Positions 42,371-49,449 of a stretch of 64,000 nt of DNA are shown piece after piece (the stretch's first letter is position 1; every line of letters starts with the position of its first letter). Source of the stretch: Mesorhizobium sp. C432A (GTDB taxonomy: Bacteria > Pseudomonadota > Alphaproteobacteria > Rhizobiales > Rhizobiaceae); NCBI RefSeq assembly GCF_030323145.1, contig NZ_CP100470.1, forward strand, positions 558,001 through 622,000. The letters are read 5' to 3'. A program made the position numbers and the translations under genes. The notes below the pieces were generated by a model. It made no database searches and had not been told where the DNA came from. It saw only the letters and a program-made list of their open reading frames with translations.

Positions 42371-43396
42371 ATGCTGCCATCTCTTGCGCCTGCCGATGAA
42401 AAACTGCTGCTGACCTTCGCCGACCCGGAGGCGACGGTTGCCATTGGCCGTGACGTTGCTGCCGAAAGCTTGCTGGCACTGCTCGCCAATGCCGAGTTCC
42501 ACGGCGTGCTGCCGATCATGCTGCGCAAGCTCAGCGAGATTGGCGACGCCCAACTGCCTGCGGACGCAGCCTTGCGGCAAAAGCTGTCGGAACTGCGTGA
42601 TCGCTCGACGCTGGCGACCGGCCAATCGATGCTGCTGCAATATCATGGCGACCGCATCATGAAGGCATTGGCGGCGAAAAATGTTCCGGCCCGCATCGTC
42701 AAGGGTCCGGTCTTCGCACGCAAACTTTACCGCCACGCCGCTGACCGGCCGTTCACCGACATCGACATTCTGGTCGAGCCGGCCAGCATCATTGAAGCCA
42801 ACACGGTGATTGCCGGATGCGGCTTCGAGCTCTGGAGCGGCGAGGCGCAGTCGCAGGATCTGCAGGAGTTCAAGTGGCTGGAGAAGGAGAATACCAGCCT
42901 GCTGATCGAACTGCACGGCAACCTGGTGCATGATTCCGGCATGCGGCGGCGGCTGTCGCTGGGCTTTCGCGAATTGCAGATCATCGACGGCGGCGAGGCC
43001 GACACGCCGGCCGCGCTGCTGACCATCGCCATTGTCCACGCCGCCGGCGGGCACAAGTTCCACCGGCTGCAGCTTTGCGTCGATGTGCTGCAGGGCGTGC
43101 GCGCGCTGCGGTCGCCCGCGGATGAAGACCGGCTTTTCGAGGCGGCGCGCATCAGCGGCATCGAGCTCGAACTGGCGACGGTTCTCAATGTGACGGGGCG
43201 GCTGTTTGATGCACCGCGCGCGATCGAACTGGCCGACCGCATCAAGCCCGGCCTCTCGATATTTTTGGCCAAATGGCTGATCACCGGCGATACGCTGCTC
43301 GGCGTCAATTCCAGGGACAAGATGCATTCGCGCCTGCGCCGCGACGCCTTCCGCTGGATCCAGCGCCTCGCCAGGCCAAAGCCGCATTCTGCCTGA
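42371..43396 (+). CDS. Nucleotidyltransferase (NTP_transf_5 type) of the RiPP cluster
   Basis: A 341-aa protein from ATG 42371; the frame is open from a TTG at 42317, so the start is uncertain. It has the pol-beta-like catalytic motif FTDIDILV in ADRPFTDIDILVEPASI, preceded by IVKGPVFARKLYRH, features of the nucleotidyltransferase family that accompanies some lasso-peptide clusters. A helical C-terminal half follows. It is convergent with the kinase gene (8-nt gap) and divergent from the precursor gene. It may modify the peptide or a kinase product; the actual substrate is unknown. Confidence 0.82.
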   Translation: MLPSLAPADEKLLLTFADPEATVAIGRDVAAESLLALLANAEFHGVLPIMLRKLSEIGDAQLPADAALRQKLSELRDRSTLATGQSMLLQYHGDRIMKALAAKNVPARIVKGPVFARKLYRHAADRPFTDIDILVEPASIIEANTVIAGCGFELWSGEAQSQDLQEFKWLEKENTSLLIELHGNLVHDSGMRRRLSLGFRELQIIDGGEADTPAALLTIAIVHAAGGHKFHRLQLCVDVLQGVRALRSPADEDRLFEAARISGIELELATVLNVTGRLFDAPRAIELADRIKPGLSIFLAKWLITGDTLLGVNSRDKMHSRLRRDAFRWIQRLARPKPHSA

Positions 43397-43404
43397 AGTG
43401 TGCT

Positions 43405-44400
43405 TTAGTCTCGCGCCGCCAGCGCCGAGCGGATCAGCGGGGCCGCCTCGGCCGGGTTCGCGCCGACTTCCAGGGTAAATGTCGGGACGGCTTTGACCAG
43501 CGTTGCGATGGTTGCCATGCGGCGCTTCTGCGCCGGCAAAAGGCCGGTCATGCCGGTCCTGACATTGTCGGTGGCAAGCGCCACCATGGCGTCTGTCCTG
43601 GTCATGGGCACGAGCCGGGTTTGCGCGTCCGCCGAGCGGGCGAGATGAAACAGTGCCGCAACCGGTCTGCCGACAGTTTCCTCGATGCGGATGATCTCGG
43701 CGAGACGTTCCAGCGAGACGGCCTGCTCGCCATTGGCGTCCCATTTGTCGCCAAGGCAAGGCGCCACGAAGGGCAGCATTGCCGCGGTGTGGCGGTGGAC
43801 CTTCACCTTGCGCGGCAAGCCCCAGGCCGTGATGCCGCCACCGGCCAAAACCTTGAGGATCATGGCGTCATCCGAGCACAGGCCGAAACCTTGCGACGCC
43901 AGCGCCAGCGACGTCGTCGACTTGCCGGTGCCGCTCGGCGCATGGATCAGCACGAGCGCCTCGCGGCCGGGCAATGTCAGGCCGGCGGTGTGCAGCATGT
44001 GCTGGTCGCCGGCATCAAGTGCTGCATCCAGCACCATCATCAGCACCGTCCATTTGACCTTGGCATCGGGATGGACTCGTATCTCGGCCCAGCCTCCATC
44101 GGCATTGATCGAGACGGTCTGCAGGCCGGGAAAGACCAGATGAACGGTGCCGCCACCGTCGATCAGCCGGCAATGGCCGTCCTCCGGCACCTCGCCGTCG
44201 AAAGCGAGTTTTCCGGCAGGCGATTCCGGTAACTCCCGCGTCTCGACGATGTCGACGCGGAAATCGGGCTCGACCGGCCCGCTCACGCGCAACGTGCCGA
44301 GCAAGAGGTCGAAGCTCGGCCAGAGATCGGCCCGCGAGGCCGATATGCTGATGACCTGGCCCTGGAGATCATAGCAGAAGGTGGTCGCCGGACCGGTCAA
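43405..44400 (-). CDS. HPr-kinase-like serine kinase of the RiPP cluster
   Basis: A 331-aa protein with an HprK-type P-loop: ALVLIHAPSGTGKSTTSLALASQG and a following SDDAMIL acidic motif. Relatives in lasso-peptide clusters phosphorylate a C-terminal Ser of the precursor. No CAP or HTH domain of true HPr kinase is seen. The start is taken as TTG 44400, which overlaps the B2 stop (TTGA); translation of the upstream part of the longer frame is the antisense-like shadow of the B2 gene. The overlap supports a PqqD-B2-kinase operon. Confidence 0.85.
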   Translation of the reverse strand: MTGPATTFCYDLQGQVISISASRADLWPSFDLLLGTLRVSGPVEPDFRVDIVETRELPESPAGKLAFDGEVPEDGHCRLIDGGGTVHLVFPGLQTVSINADGGWAEIRVHPDAKVKWTVLMMVLDAALDAGDQHMLHTAGLTLPGREALVLIHAPSGTGKSTTSLALASQGFGLCSDDAMILKVLAGGGITAWGLPRKVKVHRHTAAMLPFVAPCLGDKWDANGEQAVSLERLAEIIRIEETVGRPVAALFHLARSADAQTRLVPMTRTDAMVALATDNVRTGMTGLLPAQKRRMATIATLVKAVPTFTLEVGANPAEAAPLIRSALAARD

Positions 44401-44831
44401 GCAGCGTGCGCCTTTCCGGCATCGGCGTGATGGCGATAGATCTGCACCATGCCGGGGAGGCTGTCCGAGACCACCGGGCGGCCATCGAGACAGACCCAGC
44501 AATGGGCAGACATACGCGGCGCCTGCATCGACTTCGGATCGACGCCGAAGCGCAGATCCGGATCGAAGCCGGCAAAGCGCAGGAAGCGGTGGGCGAGCAG
44601 GCCCTCGCGCAGGCATCTGCGGTCGCGCATCAGCCAGGGGTGCCGGACGGTCCGGTTGACGGCAGCGACGATGTAGGCTGACGACAGGCCGCGATAAGGG
44701 GTGTGTGCGCTGAGCGGCGCCCATTTCAGCACCGATTCGAAGCTGCGGCGGCCGATCAGGGTCGGCATCAGCCGCGCACTTGCCCATAAATGGACACGAA
44801 ACAAAGCGCGCAGGAGAACGCCGTCCACCAT
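44397..44831 (-). CDS. Lasso-peptide-type B2 leader peptidase (transglutaminase-like)
   Basis: A 144-aa cysteine protease-like protein of the B2/McjB C-terminal family. Catalytic residues are visible: Cys in RDRRCLREGLLAHRFLR (about residue 73), His in SAHCWVCLDGRPV (about 109) and Asp in VVSDS (about 121). It removes the leader from the precursor. It overlaps the PqqD gene by ATGA and the kinase by TTGA. B1 and B2 are separate proteins, as in many proteobacterial and actinobacterial clusters. Confidence 0.88.
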   Translation of the reverse strand: MVDGVLLRALFRVHLWASARLMPTLIGRRSFESVLKWAPLSAHTPYRGLSSAYIVAAVNRTVRHPWLMRDRRCLREGLLAHRFLRFAGFDPDLRFGVDPKSMQAPRMSAHCWVCLDGRPVVSDSLPGMVQIYRHHADAGKAHAA

Positions 44832-45118
44832 CAGGGAGCCGGGTCGGCGAGAATGCCTTCGCTCACCAGTTCGGCGGCCAGCGCCGCCATGTCCTGGTCG
44901 AGCGTGCCCTTGTCGACCTCGAACTCGTCAGACAACAGGACGACGATCTGGTCAAGGCTGCGGGCGCCGTCCACCTTGTCGAGAAAGGCTTCGGTGGTGC
45001 CGTTGCAGGTGTAAAGCTGGCCGCTGCGCGCCAAGAGCACGACGGCGCCATCGCCGACATGCTGGACCGAGGCGTCGTCCGCCAGCCGCAGAACCATTTC
45101 AGAACCGATTTGGGCCAT
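44831..45118 (-). CDS. PqqD-family RiPP recognition protein (B1-like)
   Basis: A 95-aa PqqD-like RRE domain. It shows GDGAVVLLARSGQLYTCNGTT, then AFLDKVDGARSLDQIVVLL and DQDMAALAAELVSEGIL, the three-helix/three-strand pattern of PqqD. It binds the leader peptide (probably the YxxPxL motif of the peptide at 42090) and presents it to B2. A GGAGGGG ribosome site precedes ATG 45118; the longer frame upstream is not used. Confidence 0.88.
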   Translation of the reverse strand: MAQIGSEMVLRLADDASVQHVGDGAVVLLARSGQLYTCNGTTEAFLDKVDGARSLDQIVVLLSDEFEVDKGTLDQDMAALAAELVSEGILADPAP

Positions 45119-45469
45119 GGAGCCCCTCCACCATTTTCCTGGAGAGCAGATAGCGCGGCGATGCGGGTCTGTCCATTGCGCGGACGAGAGGGAGAACAGG
45201 CCGGCCTGACCGTTCTGTGGCAATCCGGCAACGCCACCATCCTCACGACACAGGCAACCGAAGCCTAATGGAGACATCCAATCTCAGATTGTGGTAACTT
45301 CCACATGATTCAGAGCCTGAGAACAGGGAAGCACCCCAGAAATAGTCGGTGATTGCAGCTGGGAATCACCGCCGCAAACGGTCAAGCCAGCTATCTCGCA
45401 GGGTCAAGGTCTTGCTTTTCTTACCTAAAGTAAGCTATGGAGTCGCGGGGTTTTGGGAGAGCATTGGGT
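45119..45469. other. Upstream region of the RiPP operon; no gene recognised
   Basis: About 350 bp without a convincing ORF on either strand. It should contain the promoter of the minus-strand pqqD-B2-kinase operon and, near its right end, a promoter-like TTGCTT/TAAGCT for the small plus-strand ORF. No second precursor peptide was found here. Confidence 0.6.
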
Positions 45470-45586
45470 ATGCGTTACAACTGGGAGCGGGCTCCGACCG
45501 CGTTCGAACGTCATCGAAAAGCATTGGCAGCCGCCATATTGATCGCGGGTGGCGTCGGGCTGATGCTGGCGGCCTTGCCGCTTTAA
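45470..45586 (+). CDS. Tiny membrane peptide candidate (38 aa)
   Basis: ATG 45470 is preceded by GGGAGAG at a good distance. The peptide has a charged start (MRYNWERAPTAFERHRKA) followed by a single hydrophobic helix (LAAAILIAGGVGLMLAALPL) and then stops. It is shorter than the usual cut-off. Such peptides are common and often associate with membrane complexes. No family is recognised. Coding status rests on the ribosome site and the clean helix. Confidence 0.45.
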   Translation: MRYNWERAPTAFERHRKALAAAILIAGGVGLMLAALPL

Positions 45587-45664
45587 GACCTGATATCCGA
45601 CACGAACGCCCTGCTTTCTCCGGGCGCATGAGCTTTTTCTGCCTGCCACAAGACGGGCCGCGGC

Positions 45665-46510
45665 TTAGCGTGCATGGCCGGTTACGGCGATGAAGCGGCG
45701 GTCGCGTCCTTCGAAGCCCTGGCTGAAGCGCTGCACCAGCACCGCCACTACCGCCGGCCTGCCGGGCGGGGTGTATTCGTAGGATTCCGACAGGCTGTAG
45801 GAAGTCGGGCAGTTGCGCGAGCCCGGCACGGCCTTGTCCTCGTGCAGCACCTTGAGCGGCTTGCCGTCCTGCCCCTGCAGCGACAGGCGGAAGCCGCGCG
45901 CCTTGCCCGTCTTGGCGCCTTGAAGTTTCTTTTCGCCCTGAAGTGTCTTGTCGCTCGGAAGAGCCTGGTCGCTTGGCTTGGCGTCATCAAAGCTTGCCGA
46001 GCAGTCCGTCTTGCTGTCGGCCAAAATCTCGTCGAGCTGGATGGTCGAAATCTGTGTTTCGCCATAGAACGGCGACAGCCATTTCTGCGCGGCCTGATCG
46101 AGGCGACGGATGTCGTTGTAGTCGACCGTGTCGTCCGGGAAGGTGAACCTGTCGGAGGCCGTGCGCGTGCCGCGCTCGGCGATGGCATATTTGGCCAGGA
46201 TTGGCGCGGCCTGCTTTGCGGCCTGCGCCCGTGCCTGCTCCACCGTCGTGGTCGCCTCTTCCGATTCATCGAGGACAAGGATCGGCTTGCCGCCGACGAA
46301 CTCGTCTGTGCTTGTGTCGATGATGTCGATCTGCGACCAGCCGGAAACGGCAGCGTCGAGCTCGCCATATTGCTCGAAGGCGAAATATTTGCCGTCGGGG
46401 GAAAAGCCGATGATGCGCCGCGCGGCGGCATCGCCGGCCTGGGCGGCGAAAACGATCGTCAACAGCAGCGCTGCTCCAACGGCAGATCCAACCCCGTATC
46501 GTACCGTCAT
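45665..46510 (-). CDS. DUF2259 secreted protein
   Basis: A 281-aa periplasmic protein with a signal peptide (MTVRYGVGSAVGAALLLTIV..., cleavage near AQA/GDA). The start of the mature region, RRIIGFSPDGKYFAFEQYGELDAA, is typical of DUF2259. A low-complexity stretch with repeated Lys/Gln/Ser (SDQALPSDKTLQGEKKLQGA) lies in the middle. ATG 46510 is preferred to 46543 because it gives a better signal peptide. Function unknown. Confidence 0.8.
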   Translation of the reverse strand: MTVRYGVGSAVGAALLLTIVFAAQAGDAAARRIIGFSPDGKYFAFEQYGELDAAVSGWSQIDIIDTSTDEFVGGKPILVLDESEEATTTVEQARAQAAKQAAPILAKYAIAERGTRTASDRFTFPDDTVDYNDIRRLDQAAQKWLSPFYGETQISTIQLDEILADSKTDCSASFDDAKPSDQALPSDKTLQGEKKLQGAKTGKARGFRLSLQGQDGKPLKVLHEDKAVPGSRNCPTSYSLSESYEYTPPGRPAVVAVLVQRFSQGFEGRDRRFIAVTGHAR

Positions 46511-46680
46511 TGCGCGCCCTGCCCCGATTTCAAACCCGGCCATGGTGCCTGCAATTTATGGCCAAGGCGAGATCGGCCAAGCCCCAAATTTCGGGAAAGA
46601 CATGGCATTTGGGGAAAGACGTGGCCGGGAAAACCCGCATAGGCTATTGCAAGATAGAGAGTTTTCCCGAGGAGGGATGA

Positions 46681-48588
46681 ATGGCGTCACGCTACCACGA
46701 GGTCTATGACGGCTGGAAACGCGACCCGGAACAATTCTGGGCCGATGCGGCCGAGGCGATCGACTGGTATTCGCCGTGGACCAGCGTCTTCGATGCCAAG
46801 GCGGGCGTTTACGGGCGCTGGTTCAACGGCGCCAGCTGCAACACCTGCTTCAACGCTCTCGATCGCCATGTCGCAGGCGGCCGCGCCGACCAGATCGCAC
46901 TTATCTACGACAGCGCGATCACCGGCACGGTCAAGAAATTCACCTATGCCGAATTGAAGCGCGAAGTGGTAGCGCTGACTTCGGTGCTCAAGAACCGCGG
47001 CATTCGCAAAGGCGACCGCGTCATCATCTACATGCCGATGGTGGCCGAAGCGGCGGTCGCGATGCTTGCCTGTGCCCGCATCGGCGCGGTGCATTCGGTG
47101 GTGTTCGGCGGCTTTGCCTCGCACGAGCTCGCCACCCGCATCGACGACGCCAAGCCGAAGCTGGTCATCTCCGCGTCCTGCGGCCTGGAGCCTGGACGTG
47201 TCGTGGCCTACAAGCCGCTGCTCGACAAGGCGATCGAAATGTCCCGCCACAAGCCGGACGCCTGCCTGATCCTGCAGCGCGACCAGCTGCGCTGCGATCT
47301 GAGGGAGCATTACGATATCGATTTTGCCGACGCCGTTGCCCGCGAGCGCGCCGCGGGCGCCAACGTCGATTGCGTTCCGGTGCTCGCCACCGACCCGCTC
47401 TACATCATCTACACCTCCGGCACGACCGGCCAGCCGAAGGGCATCGTGCGCGACAATGGCGGCCACATGGTCGCGCTCAAATGGACGATGGAAAACGAGT
47501 TCGGCGTCAGACCGGGCGAAGTATTCTGGGCGGCCTCCGATGTCGGCTGGGTGGTCGGCCATTCCTACATCGTTTACGGACCGCTGCTGCATGGTGCGAC
47601 AAGCGTGCTGTTCGAGGGCAAGCCGATCGGCACACCCGACGCCGGCACCTATTGGCGGGTGATCGCAGAACACGGCGTGGTCGCGCTGTTCACCGCGCCG
47701 ACGGCCTTCCGCGCCATCAAGGGGCAGGACCCCAAGGGCGAATTCGTGCCGAAATACGATCTGTCGAAATTCCGCACTCTGTTCCTGGCCGGCGAACGCG
47801 CAGACCCGGAAACCATCAAATGGGCGGAGCAGAAACTCAACGTGCCGGTGGTCGATCATTGGTGGCAGACCGAGACCGGCTCGCCGATGACCATCAACCC
47901 GGCGGGCCTCGGCCTGCTGCCGGTGAAATACGGCTCGCCCGGCGTGCCGATGCCGGGCTACGACATTCGCGTGCTCGACGATGCCGGCCATGAAGTGCCG
48001 CGCGGCACACTTGGCAATGTGGCGGTGAAACTGCCGCTGCCGGCCGGCTGCCTGCCGACGCTGTGGAATGCCGACGAGCGTTTCCGGCAAGCCTATCTCG
48101 AGGAATTTCCCGGCTTCTACAAGACGGCCGATGCCGGCATGATCGACGACGACGGCTACCTCTATGTCATGGCGCGCACAGACGACATCATCAATGTCGC
48201 CGGACACCGGCTGTCGACCGGAGCCATGGAGGAGGTGCTTTCAGCGCATCCCGATGTTGCCGAATGCGCCGTCATCGGCGTCGCTGACGCTATGAAGGGC
48301 CAGGTCCCGCTCGGCTTCGTCGTGCTCAATGCCGGTGTGTCGCGCGATACCGCTGCCATCGAAGGCGAAGTGGTGGGGCTGGTGCGCGAACGGATCGGCC
48401 CGGTCGCGGCCTTCAAGACCGTGGTGACGATCAAGCGCCTGCCCAAGACGCGCTCCGGCAAGATCCTGCGCGGCACCATGCAGAAGATCGCCGACAAGGA
48501 AGAATGGACGATGCCGGCGACTATCGACGATCCCGCCATTCTTGACGAGATCACCGCGGCGCTCAAAGCCCGCGGCATCGGGGTCTGA
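46681..48588 (+). CDS. prpE: Propionyl-CoA synthetase
   Basis: A 635-aa acyl-CoA synthetase of the ANL superfamily, converting propionate, CoA and ATP to propionyl-CoA. Motifs: P-loop YIIYTSGTTGQPKGIVRDNGG, DHWWQTETGSP, hinge GYLYVMARTDDIINVAGHRLST, and the acetylatable Lys in KTRSGKILRGTM. Length and N-terminus (YHEVYDGWKRDPEQFWADAA) match PrpE better than acetyl-CoA synthetase. GGAGGG precedes the ATG. Confidence 0.94.
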   Translation: MASRYHEVYDGWKRDPEQFWADAAEAIDWYSPWTSVFDAKAGVYGRWFNGASCNTCFNALDRHVAGGRADQIALIYDSAITGTVKKFTYAELKREVVALTSVLKNRGIRKGDRVIIYMPMVAEAAVAMLACARIGAVHSVVFGGFASHELATRIDDAKPKLVISASCGLEPGRVVAYKPLLDKAIEMSRHKPDACLILQRDQLRCDLREHYDIDFADAVARERAAGANVDCVPVLATDPLYIIYTSGTTGQPKGIVRDNGGHMVALKWTMENEFGVRPGEVFWAASDVGWVVGHSYIVYGPLLHGATSVLFEGKPIGTPDAGTYWRVIAEHGVVALFTAPTAFRAIKGQDPKGEFVPKYDLSKFRTLFLAGERADPETIKWAEQKLNVPVVDHWWQTETGSPMTINPAGLGLLPVKYGSPGVPMPGYDIRVLDDAGHEVPRGTLGNVAVKLPLPAGCLPTLWNADERFRQAYLEEFPGFYKTADAGMIDDDGYLYVMARTDDIINVAGHRLSTGAMEEVLSAHPDVAECAVIGVADAMKGQVPLGFVVLNAGVSRDTAAIEGEVVGLVRERIGPVAAFKTVVTIKRLPKTRSGKILRGTMQKIADKEEWTMPATIDDPAILDEITAALKARGIGV

Positions 48589-48596
48589 CGGCCCCA

Positions 48597-49361
48597 GTGG
48601 CGTTGTTCCAGCGATCCAGGCCCCCCCGGCCGGCGCCGCGCGAGCGCCTGGAAATGGATATGGACGACACCGTCGTCTACGCGATCGGCGACGTGCATGG
48701 CTGCTACAAGGAATTGCTGTCGCTGGAGCAGAAGATCCAGCTCGACGCGCTGCAATTTCGCGGCCGCAAGATTATCGTCATGCTCGGCGACTATATCGAT
48801 CGCGGGCCGCAATCGGCGCGCGTGCTCGACCACCTCTTGGCGCTGCCGCCAACAGGGTTCCTGCGCGTCTGCCTGGCGGGAAACCACGAAGTGGCCATGC
48901 TGAACTATCTCGACGGCTATCTGTCGCGGGACCGCTGGCTGGCGGTCGGCGGCCGCGAGACTCTGTTTTCCTATGGGGTCGATCCGGCGCGGCTTGCCAG
49001 CCTCTATGCCTCGAGCGACGCGGTCGACCGGCGCGTGAAGGAGGTCATTCCGGCCAGCCATATCGACTTCCTGCGCAGCCTGCCGGTGCTGCTCTGTTCG
49101 GATAAATTCGTTTTCGTCCATGCCGGCATCAGGCCGGGCATCGACCTGGTCGCACAGGATGAGCAGGATCTGCTCAACATCCGCGACGAGTTCTTCAAGG
49201 CCGCACATCTGCTCGACCGCCTTGTGGTGCATGGGCACACGCCGGTCGATATCCCCAGGCTTGACGGGCGAAGGCTCGGCATCGACACCGGCGCCTTTCA
49301 GAGCGGACGGCTGACAGCGCTCAGGATCGCGGGTAAGTTCGGCAAGCTGATCTTTTCCTGA
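48597..49361 (+). CDS. PPP-type metallophosphoesterase (Ser/Thr protein phosphatase family)
   Basis: A 254-aa calcineurin-like phosphoesterase. Metal motifs are GDVHGCYKE, GDYIDRGPQS, GNHEVAML, and a later VHAGIRPG and HGHTPVD. It probably dephosphorylates proteins or nucleotides. The start is uncertain: GTG 48597 (8 nt after prpE) or ATG 48654 (MDMDDTVVYAIGDVHG). It reads towards exoP and is separated from it by a palindromic element. Confidence 0.88.
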   Translation: MALFQRSRPPRPAPRERLEMDMDDTVVYAIGDVHGCYKELLSLEQKIQLDALQFRGRKIIVMLGDYIDRGPQSARVLDHLLALPPTGFLRVCLAGNHEVAMLNYLDGYLSRDRWLAVGGRETLFSYGVDPARLASLYASSDAVDRRVKEVIPASHIDFLRSLPVLLCSDKFVFVHAGIRPGIDLVAQDEQDLLNIRDEFFKAAHLLDRLVVHGHTPVDIPRLDGRRLGIDTGAFQSGRLTALRIAGKFGKLIFS

Positions 49362-49381
49362 CCTGCCGTGCTTCTTCGTTT

Positions 49382-49428
49382 GAGCGTGATCTTTTCCGAA
49401 AACCGGATCCGCTGTCCGGATCACGCTC
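49382..49428. repeat. Dispersed palindromic element between phosphatase and exoP genes
   Basis: Perfect outer arms GAGCGTGATC / GATCACGCTC, with an internal TCCGAAAACC. It lies between two convergent genes, where it can act as a two-way terminator. Confidence 0.75.
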
Positions 49429-49449
49429 CTTTTCAGGATCGCGCTCCGT

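Noticed and set aside
42236..43759. Long minus-strand ORF across the nucleotidyltransferase gene
   Set aside because: It crosses two real genes and has no motifs; GC bias keeps the antisense frame open.
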